Source: a bacterium | Lineage (GTDB): Bacteria > Desulfobacterota > Desulfobulbia > Desulfobulbales > Desulfobulbaceae | DNA length: 39,295 nucleotides | NCBI GenBank assembly: GCA_030538155.1 | Contig: JAUNUN010000028.1 | Location: 1 to 39,295 of the forward strand | Direction: 5' to 3' | In this document: one piece after another, positions 9,038-17,459 of the stretch | Layout of the letters: every line of letters begins with the position of its first letter | How positions within the stretch are numbered: position 1 is the stretch's first letter | The notes under the pieces: generated by a model | What the model was told of the DNA's origin: nothing | The model's input: the letters and a program-made list of their open reading frames with translations, nothing else | The model's database searches: none | Program-made: the position numbers and the translations under genes

Positions 9038-10009
9038 TCATTTTTTAATATGCACAGGATTGAATAAAAAATAAAAACCTCCTGCTACAGTAGCAGGCAG
9101 CCAAAGCACTATATGAATCAACAAGGCGTACACTGTTGCGCTCGCTACCGTATTACCAAGAAAAATCATTGCTTGAGCGGTAAAATAATCAAATGTACCG
9201 GCATATCCTGGAGTGCTGGGGATGATGGTAGCTAGAGTACCTAAAGGGAATGCCAGTAATCCAGCCAGCACGTTATCGAGGGTCGGCAGCGCCTTGGCAA
9301 CGAGAAGAAAGACAACGCCTTCACCACACCACGCTAAAAAAGACCAGAGTAACAGTTGACTCATTATAAGTTTTTGTGAAAACTGATCTAAAGCGGCAAA
9401 TATTTTTTGAAACTGAGTGTGTAGCGCTTTCCCTATTTTAGGCAGGATAAGATCAATCCCGTAATTGATGCTCAAGATCAGTGGTTTGAATAGAGAGGGG
9501 AACAATAGCATTAAGAAAACACCAATAGCTGCTGCTATAAGCCCGCCCCCACTTAAACCGGTAAGACTTGAAAAATTAAAGCTAAAAGAAATGTTGGCTA
9601 AGCCTAGAAACAATAACAGCATGAAGACGTCCAGCAGGCGTTCCACTAGAAGAGCTGAAATAGAAGTTGCAACATTGATGCCAAGTTTTCCGTTAAAACC
9701 AAAACATCGTATAATATCTCCAGCTCGCATGGGGAGAACATTGTTTGCTGCAATGCTTGCCATGAACGGACCGGCGCATTGCTGCCATTTAATGGTACTA
9801 TTATCGAGTGAGAGCATAAGACGCCAGCGTTGTATGCGGCAGGCATAACCTAAGAAAAAGAAAAAAATGGCCAAAAATAACCAGGCAAAGGATGCTTGAT
9901 GCAGGATATCCTTTGCCTCTTCCAGGCTGATATTTTTAATGAGAAGCCAAAAGAAAATACATGCAATCAGTACGCCTAAGGTGAGGCGTAGAAATAGTCG
10001 TATGGTCAT
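9038..10009 (-). CDS. Lysylphosphatidylglycerol synthase-type transmembrane protein (UPF0104/AglD-like)
   Basis: 323-residue integral membrane protein with about eight hydrophobic segments. It has the family hallmarks AGDIIRCF near residue 98 and a C-terminal PSTPGYAGTFDYF stretch (compare the PGGLGxxE pattern of this family). Relatives include the membrane domain of MprF and archaeal AglD-associated proteins, which are thought to flip or hold lipid-linked intermediates. In this operon a flippase-like role for a polyprenyl-linked sugar is a reasonable inference. Its ATG overlaps the stop of the GtrB-like gene as ATGA (10006-10009), indicating coupled translation. AT-rich relative to the flanking genome. 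Confidence 0.8.
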   Translation of the reverse strand: MTIRLFLRLTLGVLIACIFFWLLIKNISLEEAKDILHQASFAWLFLAIFFFFLGYACRIQRWRLMLSLDNSTIKWQQCAGPFMASIAANNVLPMRAGDIIRCFGFNGKLGINVATSISALLVERLLDVFMLLLFLGLANISFSFNFSSLTGLSGGGLIAAAIGVFLMLLFPSLFKPLILSINYGIDLILPKIGKALHTQFQKIFAALDQFSQKLIMSQLLLWSFLAWCGEGVVFLLVAKALPTLDNVLAGLLAFPLGTLATIIPSTPGYAGTFDYFTAQAMIFLGNTVASATVYALLIHIVLWLPATVAGGFYFLFNPVHIKK

Positions 10010-10998
10010 GGTTTTTGAGAAATTGGATCGCGTATAGTTGCCGGCATATCCTTGTGAAAACCGATATATTCCTGGACTACATACAACGGCCTCTGTTTAC
10101 TTTCATTGTAAATACGGCCTATATATTCGCCCAATATGCCAATACTGATAAGCTGCACTCCACCAATAAATAGAATTGCAAGCATGATAGCTGTCCATCC
10201 TTCTACCCAAATATCGGTAAAAAGGCGCATGAATAGAGCATAGAGGATGCCAATGAAGGCTAGTACGGCAGATATGATGCCAAACGTTGTGGCTAACTGT
10301 AAGGGTTTGGTGGAAAATGAGAAAATACCATTCATCGCAAATCGGAGCATTTTACGAAGCGGGTACTTGGTAGAGCCTGCAAAACGTTCTGCCCGTTGGT
10401 AAAGTATCGCAGTCTGCCGTAATCCAACCCAGCTGACCATGCCACGTACAAAGCGATCCCGCTCTGGCATGGACCGCAAGGTGTCTGCAATGGACCGATC
10501 CATTAGACGAAAATCTCCAGTATCTAAAGGAATAGGTATGTCTGATATACTATTCAAAAATTTATAAAATAATCGTGCACTGGCTCTTTTAAAATACGAT
10601 TCTCCAAGGCGTTCTCTACGGGTACCGTAAACTACATCATATCCTTCCCGCCATTTGACTATCATCTGAAGTATAATCTCTGGTGGGTCTTGAAGGTCTG
10701 CGTCAATTAATATAATCGCATCTCCTTTGGCGGCGTCAATGCCTGCGGTTATGGCGAGTTGATGACCAAAGTTGCGGGAAAAACCTATAATTCGAATGCG
10801 ATGATCATACTCTGAACAAGATTTAAGTATTTTTCTTGTTTTGTCTGTACTGCCGTCATCTACAAAAATTAATTCTAATTCCGTACAATCTATAGCTGAA
10901 CAAACATGAGTAAGACGATGTATAGTTTCTAAAATTACATCTTCTTCATTATAACAAGGAATAATGATAGATATGCTATTTTTCGTTTCAGCTGTCAT
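10006..10998 (-). CDS. Family 2 glycosyltransferase, GtrB/DPM1-like polyprenyl-phosphate sugar transferase
   Basis: Predicted to move a hexose from a nucleotide sugar to polyprenyl phosphate at the cytoplasmic face of the inner membrane. The 330 residues begin with the GT2 fold: SIIIPCYNEEDVI near residue 10, FVDDGSTDKT near 44, and the DxD-type metal site LIDADLQDP near 97. There is a GTRRERLGES segment near 126 and two C-terminal membrane helices (about 230-250 and 265-290) ending in LGEYIGRIYNESKQRP, the GtrB/ArnC-type ending. It is the first gene of the four-gene minus-strand operon, so it would supply the lipid-linked sugar used by the GT-C enzyme. The start at 10998 has only a weak ribosome binding site. 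Confidence 0.88.
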   Translation of the reverse strand: MTAETKNSISIIIPCYNEEDVILETIHRLTHVCSAIDCTELELIFVDDGSTDKTRKILKSCSEYDHRIRIIGFSRNFGHQLAITAGIDAAKGDAIILIDADLQDPPEIILQMIVKWREGYDVVYGTRRERLGESYFKRASARLFYKFLNSISDIPIPLDTGDFRLMDRSIADTLRSMPERDRFVRGMVSWVGLRQTAILYQRAERFAGSTKYPLRKMLRFAMNGIFSFSTKPLQLATTFGIISAVLAFIGILYALFMRLFTDIWVEGWTAIMLAILFIGGVQLISIGILGEYIGRIYNESKQRPLYVVQEYIGFHKDMPATIRDPISQKP

Positions 10999-11041
10999 GA
11001 CATAATTCTGATTCTTTCAGTGCAGTCTGCGTACTCTATAT

Positions 11042-11084
11042 AAAAAAACAGCTTCTTACCCGTGCGTAAGGTAAGAAGCTGTTT
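11042..11084 (-). terminator. Rho-independent terminator of the PPIase gene
   Basis: A perfect 15-bp stem (11046-11060 with 11070-11084) and 9-base loop lies 21 bases after the stop of the minus-strand cyclophilin-FKBP gene. On the minus strand the stem runs into a T-run encoded by the A-tract 11042-11048. It separates this gene from the glycan operon downstream. Confidence 0.9.
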
Positions 11085-11105
11085 CATCGTATGCGTATAG
11101 TTCAA

Positions 11106-12167
11106 TCAGAAATCGACCAGTTCCACATCAAAGACCAGCCAGGCGTTGGGCGGAATGACCCCACCTGCGCCACGTGCGCCATACGCCAGGTCAGGCGGGA
11201 TGATGAGGATGCGCTGCTCGCCCTTTTTCATCATGGCCAGGGCCTCGTCCCAGCCTGGGATAACCCGGCCCGTACCCACCGGAAAGGCAATGGGTTCGCC
11301 GCGCTGACGTGAACTGTCAAAGACCTGGTCATTGGCCAAAAGTCTGCCCGTGTAGTGCACCTTGATATTGGCGCCGGTGGCAGGGAGTTCGCCGCTGCCT
11401 TCCTTGACCAAAACAGTGTAGAGCCCGGATGCACTCTGCTGTGCCTTGGGCCAGCGTTCCTTGATGCGTTTTTCTGTACCTTGGTGCTGCTCTTTCTGGG
11501 CCTTGGCAGCTGCCGCCTTTTTGCTCATGAGGGCGTCGTCAAAGGCCTGTTGATCGGTTTTGAAGGCTTCTGCAGCCTTGCCCACCCGGATGATCTCGAT
11601 TTGTTTTATGCTGTCGCCCTGGGCAATGGCGTTGACTACATCCTGGCCTTCGAGCACCTGGCCGAAAACCGTGTGCTTGTCATCCAGGTGCGGGGTGGCC
11701 ACGTGGGTGATGAAGAACTGGCTGCCATTGGTGCCGGGCCCGGCATTGGCCATGGACAGAACTCCAGGGCCCTTGTGGCGAAGCGACGGGTCAAACTCGT
11801 CCGGGAAGGTATACCCTGGGCCGCCGGTACCGGTGCCCTGCGGACAGCCGCCCTGGATCATGAACTTGGCGATTACCCGATGAAAGTTGAGGCCGTCATA
11901 AAAGGGTGTGTCTTTCTTGGGGCCAAGCTTGCCTTCGGCCAGGCCCGCGAAGTTGATCACCGTAAGCGGAGTCTTGTCATAAAACAGTTGCAGGAGAATA
12001 TCTCCTTTACTGGTGGTGATTTTGGCGTAAAGTCCATCTTTCATGGTTTTTTCCTTTTGTGGGGATTTGGGTTCTGCGGCCCGCACTTGCGCCGGAGCAC
12101 AGTGGATGGCTGCAATGAATAGACTCATCGTGAGTACAAAAAGACAGCTATGGCGTAAAAGTTTCAT
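11106..12167 (-). CDS. Exported dual peptidyl-prolyl isomerase: cyclophilin domain fused to FKBP domain
   Basis: Predicted to speed cis-trans isomerisation of X-Pro bonds in proteins outside the cytoplasm. The 353-residue protein starts with a signal peptide (KLLRHS then a hydrophobic stretch, cleavage probably after an A-x-A near residues 26-31). The cyclophilin domain runs from about 45 to 195, with [21 protein letters not shown] and [12 protein letters not shown] charged Ala/Lys-rich linker with a helical look follows at about 200-245. The FKBP domain occupies about 255-353, with [26 protein letters not shown] and [11 protein letters not shown]. Both active sites look complete. Cyclophilin-FKBP fusions (dual-family immunophilins) are known but uncommon. 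The gene is monocistronic, ended by the hairpin at 11042-11084. Confidence 0.95.
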   Translation of the reverse strand: MKLLRHSCLFVLTMSLFIAAIHCAPAQVRAAEPKSPQKEKTMKDGLYAKITTSKGDILLQLFYDKTPLTVINFAGLAEGKLGPKKDTPFYDGLNFHRVIAKFMIQGGCPQGTGTGGPGYTFPDEFDPSLRHKGPGVLSMANAGPGTNGSQFFITHVATPHLDDKHTVFGQVLEGQDVVNAIAQGDSIKQIEIIRVGKAAEAFKTDQQAFDDALMSKKAAAAKAQKEQHQGTEKRIKERWPKAQQSASGLYTVLVKEGSGELPATGANIKVHYTGRLLANDQVFDSSRQRGEPIAFPVGTGRVIPGWDEALAMMKKGEQRILIIPPDLAYGARGAGGVIPPNAWLVFDVELVDF

Positions 12168-12467
12168 GGTTCTTGAGAGGGTGTCGGTTCAAGGAGGAAA
12201 AGCGGGGTTCCCGTTTGGAAGTAAATGGCAGCAGATGGAAGCAAACGCCAACCTGATTACCCTTCGACGCCTCGTTTGTCAATGCGCATGGCCGGACAGC
12301 GCCTGCCAACCCTTTGGCTCCTGCTTATTTACCTTGACAAAGCCTTTTCTTGTCCTATAAATTTCGGGGTTAACTGTGTGCAAATGCGGATGGATACCGT
12401 CACGCAAGACCAAATGCGGCGTTCTTCAAAATGCCGTTTCTATTCATGCCCTACTGGAGGAAAAGTC
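12168..12467. other. 300-base divergent intergenic region between PPIase and ferredoxin genes
   Basis: No gene is apparent. The region contains a strong candidate promoter for the ferredoxin gene at 12334-12361. Some open frame continues upstream of the ferredoxin start, but the encoded residues show no similarity to anything I recognise, and the ferredoxin has its own clear ribosome binding site. Confidence 0.5.
12334..12361 (+). promoter_or_regulatory. Strong sigma70-type promoter candidate for the ferredoxin gene
   Basis: TTGACA (12334-12339) and TATAAA (12356-12361) are separated by 16 bases. Transcription would start near 12368, giving a leader of about 100 bases. This is the best -35/-10 pair I found in the window. 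Confidence 0.6.
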
Positions 12468-12653
12468 ATGTGGGAAATTATTGTTGATAAGGATAAATGC
12501 ACTGGTGACGAGGAATGTGTCAGCGCCTGCCCTGCGCAGGTATTTGAGATGCAGGACGGCAAGGCTGAGCCGGTTCATGCCGATGAATGCCTTGGCTGCG
12601 AGACCTGTGTCGAGGTCTGTCCGGAAAGCGCCATTACTGTCACTGAAATGTAA
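12468..12653 (+). CDS. Small 2[4Fe-4S]-type ferredoxin with an Asp in the first cluster motif
   Basis: Soluble low-potential electron carrier of 61 residues. The second motif is a full CxxCxxCxxxCP (C41, C44, C47, C51). The first reads CTGDEECVSACP (C11, D14, C17, C21), so the second ligand of cluster I is Asp14 rather than Cys. The same replacement occurs in Pyrococcus furiosus ferredoxin and Desulfovibrio africanus ferredoxin III, where the cluster can interconvert between [3Fe-4S] and [4Fe-4S]; that this one behaves likewise is inference. The ATG at 12468 is fixed by GGAGG at 12456-12460, spaced 7 bases. It has its own promoter and terminator, so it is probably an abundant monocistronic message. 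Redox partners are not shown by context. Confidence 0.95.
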   Translation: MWEIIVDKDKCTGDEECVSACPAQVFEMQDGKAEPVHADECLGCETCVEVCPESAITVTEM

Positions 12654-12673
12654 TTGACCGTTTCTTTGCAAGT

Positions 12674-12716
12674 ACACGATAAGCCCATCTCCCTTGGCGG
12701 AGTGGGCTTATCGTGT
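12674..12716 (+). terminator. Hairpin terminator after the ferredoxin gene
   Basis: ACACGATAAGCCCA (12674-12687) pairs perfectly with TGGGCTTATCGTGT (12703-12716). The stem is extended inside by CTCC/GGAG. It starts 21 bases after the ferredoxin stop and is followed by TTCT, so the T-tail is weak but the stem is very stable. Confidence 0.75.
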
Positions 12717-12738
12717 TTCTGGTCAATGAATTGTACCG

Positions 12739-13179
12739 TTGTCGCCCGTCTTGGACCCTGAATACAGACGTTTCAAGCCGGGTGTGCCGCGACGGGTCCA
12801 TCTGTTTGCTGCCCCCTTCCTCTGGACAGTGGCTGGTTTACTCCTGATGTTCCGTGGCTGGCGCTGGCTCGATGTGCCTTCCCACCCCTTTTTTTTGCTC
12901 GCGGCCCTGGCCCTTGGCAGCATGAAATCGCTCTTACTGCTCGATCGCATCACCCGCCGCACCATTAACCGTATCCGCTACTTTGCCGACAACACCTGTT
13001 TGGGCGCGGTCTATTCTTGGAAAAGCTGGCTTTTGGTGCTGCTCATGATCGTGACTGGGATGCTGGCCCGCCACTTCTGTACGCCCGGTCCGGTGCTGGG
13101 CACGCTCTACCTGGCCATAGGCTGGTCTCTGCTCTTTTCCAGCCGTTTGGGCTGGCTTGCCTTCCGGCAGGAACGCTGA
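12739..13179 (+). CDS. Small hypothetical membrane protein
   Basis: 146 residues with about four membrane segments (roughly 23-39, 47-64, 96-112 and 118-136) separated by short basic loops such as LLDRITRRTINRIRYF. I do not recognise the family. The frame begins at a TTG at 12739 and no in-frame ATG exists before the second half of the first membrane helix, so the exact start is uncertain. Hydrophobic layout, high-GC codon use and the 13-base gap to alr in the same direction support a real gene. It could be co-transcribed with alr, but no functional link can be read from the sequence. Confidence 0.65.
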   Translation: MSPVLDPEYRRFKPGVPRRVHLFAAPFLWTVAGLLLMFRGWRWLDVPSHPFFLLAALALGSMKSLLLLDRITRRTINRIRYFADNTCLGAVYSWKSWLLVLLMIVTGMLARHFCTPGPVLGTLYLAIGWSLLFSSRLGWLAFRQER

Positions 13180-13192
13180 ATTGTATAAAACC

Positions 13193-14317
13193 ATGGAACC
13201 TTTGAAACGCGTGTATGTCAGCCGCGGTGCGCTGGCCCATAATTTTCAGCTCTGCCGTGCCCAGGCCGGAGATGCGGGTATCATCGCCTTGGTCAAGGCG
13301 GATGCCTATGGTCATGGCATGCCGGCATGCGCGCGCCTCTTTGCCGGGCTGGGCGCTTCAGGTCTGGCCGTGGCCGAGGCCGTAGAGGGCATTGCCCTGC
13401 GCGAAGCTGGTTTTGCTCTTCCGGTTTATGTCTTTGCAGGCCTTGCGCCGCAGTCGGCAGCAGCCATTGTCGAATACCGGCTGTGTCCGCTGGTGAGCGA
13501 TGCGCACATGCTGCAACTTCTCGCGCGCGAGGCAAAAGTTCGCGACCAGGTCTTGAGTGTGCACCTTAAGGTGGATCTAGGCATGGGGCGGCAGGGCACT
13601 TTACCGGAAGACTTTCTTGCACTGGTACGGCTTGCGCAAACTCTGCCCTCTATCCGCGTGGATGGTCTGATGGCGCATCTGCCCAAGGGGGATGAACGCG
13701 ACGGCAGCCATTCGGGCAGGGCGCTCACCGCCTTCACCCGACTGTGCAGCGAGGCGTGCCGGCTTATTCCCCATGCCTGTAGCTGCCATCTTGCCAACAG
13801 CGGCGGATTATTCTATGTTGCCGGCGCACAGTTGGACCAGGTGCGTCCGGGTATCGCCCTCTACGGCTACTACCCGGATGGTGCTCTTGGCCGCGCTGCC
13901 GCTACAGAACCGCGCCTGCGGCCTGCCATGGAGTGGAAGGCCACAATCCTGCAGGTCCGGCATTTGCCGCCGGGGCATACCGTCGGCTACGGCTGCACCT
14001 ACACCACCACCCGGCCCACCACTATTGCGGTTTTACCGGTGGGCTATGCCGATGGCTATCTGCGCAAACTCTCAGGCCGGGCCCAAGTAGTTGTGGGCGG
14101 ACAACGCGCCCAGGTGCTGGGTCGCATCTCCATGAATTTGAGCGTTGTTGACGTGACCGCTATTCCTAGGGTGGCGGCGGGCGATGAGGCCGTGCTCCTT
14201 GGCCGTCAGGGTGAGGCGTGCATCGATGCGGATGAACTCGCCACCTGGATGGAAAGCATCAACTACGAGGTGCTCTGCCTCATCGGTCGTTTGAATGAGC
14301 GCGTCTATATTGATTGA
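13193..14317 (+). CDS. alr: Alanine racemase
   Basis: PLP enzyme that converts L-alanine to D-alanine for peptidoglycan synthesis. From the ATG at 13193 the protein is 374 residues, the normal size. The PLP-binding lysine is K35 in ALVKADAYGHG at the start of the TIM-like barrel, and the second catalytic base is Y266 in the conserved VGYGCTYTT segment. GRISMNLSVVDVT in the C-terminal beta domain is also typical. A TTG at 13181 with AGGA eight bases upstream is an alternative start that would add four residues. The gene follows the small membrane protein gene closely and is 59 bases upstream of argS. Confidence 0.97.
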   Translation: MEPLKRVYVSRGALAHNFQLCRAQAGDAGIIALVKADAYGHGMPACARLFAGLGASGLAVAEAVEGIALREAGFALPVYVFAGLAPQSAAAIVEYRLCPLVSDAHMLQLLAREAKVRDQVLSVHLKVDLGMGRQGTLPEDFLALVRLAQTLPSIRVDGLMAHLPKGDERDGSHSGRALTAFTRLCSEACRLIPHACSCHLANSGGLFYVAGAQLDQVRPGIALYGYYPDGALGRAAATEPRLRPAMEWKATILQVRHLPPGHTVGYGCTYTTTRPTTIAVLPVGYADGYLRKLSGRAQVVVGGQRAQVLGRISMNLSVVDVTAIPRVAAGDEAVLLGRQGEACIDADELATWMESINYEVLCLIGRLNERVYID

Positions 14318-14376
14318 ACCAGCGATTTCGAGGCTGCTCAAGACATCTTTAGATCAAGGCATCTTTTTAGTAAGCA

Positions 14377-16032
14377 ATGATAAAATCACAGGTTAGAGCG
14401 TGTATTGAGCGCTGCGTCGCCGTCGGATGCAGCCAGGGTTATTGGCCGGAGACCGCAGCAGACGCGTACGTGGTGGAAGTGCCCAAAAGGGAAGGACAGG
14501 GCGATTTTTCCACCAATTTCGCTCTGGTGAGCGCCGGAAAAATGAAGGCGAAACCGCGCGATATCGCCACCAAGCTGGCAGCCCTGCTGGCGACAGAACC
14601 CATGTTTGCCAAGGTGGAAATAGCCGGGCCGGGCTTTGTCAACCTCTTTGTGCACGACTCAAGCTGGGCCACGGTGCTGGCCCCGATTTACCAACAAGAC
14701 GAGGCGTTTGGCGCCTCCAGTGCCGGTGCCGACCGGCGAGTGATGGTGGAGTTTGTCAGCGCCAACCCCACCGGCCCGCTCAGCGTGGGACATGGTCGCA
14801 ACGCGGTTCTGGGTGATGCCATTGCCCGGGTGCTTGCTGCCGCCGGCTATGCGGTGCACCGGGAATACTATTTTAACGATGCGGGCCGGCAGATGCGGGT
14901 TTTGGGCGAATCCACCAGGGCGCGGACCATGGAGATGTTGGGGCTTGCCGCCGAATTTCCCGAAGACGGCTACCAGGGCAGCTATATCAATGATATCGCC
15001 CGCACCTTGGTGGCAGAGCAGGGTAAAGGCCTGAAAGATGCACCGCTTGAGGTTTTTACCAGCCACGCCCGCGACGCCATCTTTGCCGATATCCAGGCCA
15101 CCCTGACCAGGATCGGCATTCAATTTGACAGCTATTTCAACGAGCGTTCGCTCTACGAAGAAGGCCTCATCGACCGAGTGGTGGCCGATCTGCGCGCCAA
15201 AGGTCTGGTCTACGAGCAGGAAGGGGCCACCTGGTTCAAAAGCACGGAATTCGGTCAGGAGCAGGATCGGGTCATCATCAAGAGCAGTGGCGAGCCCACC
15301 TACCGCCTGCCGGACATTGCCTACCACCGCGAAAAGTTTGCCCGTGGTTTTGAGTGGATGATCAATGTCTTCGGATCAGACCATATTGCGACCGTGCCGG
15401 ATGTGCTTGCCGGTGTGCGCGCCCTGGACCTGGACAGCGAACGCATCACCGTGGTGCTCTACCAGTTTGTCACCCTGTTGCGCGGCGGCAAGCAGGTGAA
15501 GATGTCCACCCGCAAGGCCACCTTTGTGACCGTGGATGAACTGGTGGACGAGGTCGGCAGCGATGCCATGCGCTTTTTCTTCCTCATGCGCAAGCCGGAC
15601 AGCCAGATCGAGTTTGATCTGGATCTGGCCAAGAAGCAGAGTCAGGAAAACCCGGTCTACTACGTGCAGTATGCCCATGCCCGCCTGTGCAGCATCGAAC
15701 GGCAGGCCCGAGAACAGGGTGTGCAGCCCGGAAGCCTCGAAAACGCGGCTCTGCTCAGCCTGCTGCAGGAACCCGAGGAGCTTGAGCTTTTAAAAAGCAT
15801 GGCCGCTTATCCTGAACTGGTTGCAGGGGCCGCACGCGATCTGGCCCCGCATCGTCTGGTTTTTTATCTGATGGAGCTGGCCGGGCACTTCCACAGTTAT
15901 TACAATAAGCACAAGGTCTTGGGCGATGATGTCGGCCTGAGTCAGGCCCGGCTACTCTTGGTGGGCGCGCTTAGAAAGGTCTTCCGCAATGGGCTTGTGC
16001 TCATTGGACTGAGTGCCCCGGAAAGGATGTAA
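14377..16032 (+). CDS. argS: Arginyl-tRNA synthetase
   Basis: Class I synthetase that charges tRNA-Arg. The 551 residues include the N-terminal Add-1 domain (to about residue 110) with GDFSTNFAL. The HIGH-type signature SANPTGPLSVGHGRNAV lies near residue 126, the catalytic domain includes INVFGSDHIATVPDV, and QVKMSTRKATF near 374 replaces the canonical KMSKS, as usual for ArgRS. The C-terminal DALR anticodon-binding domain starts around residue 430 and ends in the family tail LVLIGLSAPERM. Length is typical. The ribosome binding site is weak. It is followed after 17 bases by a small membrane protein gene, probably in the same transcript. Confidence 0.98.
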   Translation: MIKSQVRACIERCVAVGCSQGYWPETAADAYVVEVPKREGQGDFSTNFALVSAGKMKAKPRDIATKLAALLATEPMFAKVEIAGPGFVNLFVHDSSWATVLAPIYQQDEAFGASSAGADRRVMVEFVSANPTGPLSVGHGRNAVLGDAIARVLAAAGYAVHREYYFNDAGRQMRVLGESTRARTMEMLGLAAEFPEDGYQGSYINDIARTLVAEQGKGLKDAPLEVFTSHARDAIFADIQATLTRIGIQFDSYFNERSLYEEGLIDRVVADLRAKGLVYEQEGATWFKSTEFGQEQDRVIIKSSGEPTYRLPDIAYHREKFARGFEWMINVFGSDHIATVPDVLAGVRALDLDSERITVVLYQFVTLLRGGKQVKMSTRKATFVTVDELVDEVGSDAMRFFFLMRKPDSQIEFDLDLAKKQSQENPVYYVQYAHARLCSIERQAREQGVQPGSLENAALLSLLQEPEELELLKSMAAYPELVAGAARDLAPHRLVFYLMELAGHFHSYYNKHKVLGDDVGLSQARLLLVGALRKVFRNGLVLIGLSAPERM

Positions 16033-16049
16033 ACTACCCAGGTGAGTTT

Positions 16050-16409
16050 GTGTTTGGTCTTTTCCGCAGAAAAAAAGAAGAGCCGCAGCATGTTCCGCTA
16101 TCTTTTAGCGTTGCGGCCCCTCAGCCTGAACAGGAAGAGAAGGCCTTTACTGTCGGCCTGAGCTGGAAAGGGCTTTTTGGTCTTGTAATTGTTTTTTTTA
16201 TCCTGCAAATGTGGATGTTTTTCCTGGGCATGTGGGCGGCGCAGACCATTATCTTTCCCACAGCGGCCACGGCCCTGCCTGCACAAGAACGGCAACAGAA
16301 GCCCGAAGCGCCTGTAGAACAGATGATACAGGTGGAACAGATGGAACAGCAGCACGAGGCATCCGAACCTGCAGTGGAGCAAACAAGTGCCAGCCGAACA
16401 CCGCCATGA
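16050..16409 (+). CDS. Small single-pass membrane protein with Glu/Gln-rich tail
   Basis: 119 residues: a short basic cytoplasmic N-terminus (MFGLFRRKKEE), one strongly hydrophobic segment at about residues 37-66, and a Gln/Glu/Pro-rich hydrophilic tail that probably lies in the periplasm. The GTG at 16050 follows the argS stop by 17 bases with GGTGAG upstream. No enzymatic motif is visible and I do not recognise a family. Short membrane-anchored proteins of this shape (some with a C-terminal SPOR domain) can follow argS in related genomes, but no SPOR domain can be seen here. Function unknown. Confidence 0.65.
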   Translation: MFGLFRRKKEEPQHVPLSFSVAAPQPEQEEKAFTVGLSWKGLFGLVIVFFILQMWMFFLGMWAAQTIIFPTAATALPAQERQQKPEAPVEQMIQVEQMEQQHEASEPAVEQTSASRTPP

Positions 16410-16500
16410 TGCCCTCACAGCGCCTGACCCGGCCGGAGACCGGCAAATGTTTTTGTTCTGTCAGTCGGATTGAAGGCCTTTGCATTGAGGTGCAAGCAGG

Positions 16501-17406
16501 ATGACAGCACCCAGCCAATCCAGCCCTTCGAGCCGCCGGACCGGCATATTCTTTGTGCTGGCAGCGGCCATACTCTGGGGCACGACCGGTACGGCCCAGG
16601 CCTTTGCGCCCCATGGCTATGATCCCAAGGTGATCGGCGCGCTACGCCTCTTGGTGGGCGGTTCGGCCCTCTTTGTCTGGGCGGCCCGGCAACGGGAATT
16701 CGGCCGTTGGCGCGACTGGAACTGGCTCCTGCTCGGGAGCGCAGCTTTTTTTACCGCCGGCTACCAGCTCTGTTTTTTTGCGGCCGTCAACACTACCGGA
16801 GTGGCCACGGGCACGGTGGTGGCCATTGGCAGTGCCCCGGTTTTCGGTGGTTTGCTGGGCCGCATCTTCCGTGGAGAAGAGCTATCCGTCCGCTGGTGGG
16901 GAGCAACCATGCCGGCCATTGCCGGTTGTACTGTGCTGGGCCTTTCCAGCGCCGCGCTCGAACTCAATGCCTGGGGCGTGCTGCTTGCCATTGGCGCGGG
17001 TGCTTCCTATGCGGGTTATACCTTGTTTCTCAAGGGCCTGTTGGCGCGCCATCCACCCACGGCGGTAATGGCCCTAGTCGCCTGTGGTGGAGCGCTTTTG
17101 CTTTCTCCTACGCTTTTCCGTATCGATCCGGTCTGGCTTATGCAGTGGCGCAGTGTGGCGGTCATTCTCCACCTGGGACTGGCTAGCATGGCCTTATCCT
17201 ACTTTTTTTTCGCCAGAGGCCTGCGTCTCTTGCCGGTGTCGACCGCTGTCACTCTGACCTTGGCCGAGCCCATGACCGCAACCATTCTGGGACTGGCCGT
17301 CCTGGGTGAGCGCCTGGGCGGACAATCCCTTGCCGGGGTTGCTTTGATCTTTGCCGGGCTCCTGGTTTTGATAGTCCGGTTGCCCAAAAGAAAAGAAAAT
17401 CTTTGA
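16501..17406 (+). CDS. EamA-family (DMT superfamily) transporter
   Basis: Inner-membrane permease, probably exporting a metabolite or amino acid. The 301 residues show ten hydrophobic segments as two repeats of the EamA domain. The first repeat starts with FFVLAAAILWGTTGTAQAF and the second with LLAIGAGASYAGYTLFLKG, and the end is the typical LTLAEPMTATILGLAVLGE followed by a last helix and a basic tail. Start ATG at 16501 with GAGGTG upstream. Substrate cannot be told from sequence. It sits between the argS unit and the NAGS-like gene, and its last codons overlap the candidate promoter of that gene. Confidence 0.92.
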   Translation: MTAPSQSSPSSRRTGIFFVLAAAILWGTTGTAQAFAPHGYDPKVIGALRLLVGGSALFVWAARQREFGRWRDWNWLLLGSAAFFTAGYQLCFFAAVNTTGVATGTVVAIGSAPVFGGLLGRIFRGEELSVRWWGATMPAIAGCTVLGLSSAALELNAWGVLLAIGAGASYAGYTLFLKGLLARHPPTAVMALVACGGALLLSPTLFRIDPVWLMQWRSVAVILHLGLASMALSYFFFARGLRLLPVSTAVTLTLAEPMTATILGLAVLGERLGGQSLAGVALIFAGLLVLIVRLPKRKENL

Positions 17407-17432
17407 GAAACCGGCACTTGCGCCGGTATAAT
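17403..17432 (+). promoter_or_regulatory. Candidate promoter for the NAGS-like acetyltransferase gene
   Basis: TTGAGA (17403-17408) overlaps the EamA stop codon and is followed after 18 bases by a perfect TATAAT (17427-17432). The spacer contains a short CCGGC/GCCGG inverted repeat that could serve as an operator. Seen by motif only. Confidence 0.5.
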
Positions 17433-17459
17433 AAATAATTGCCTGGGGTATGCCTGCGG

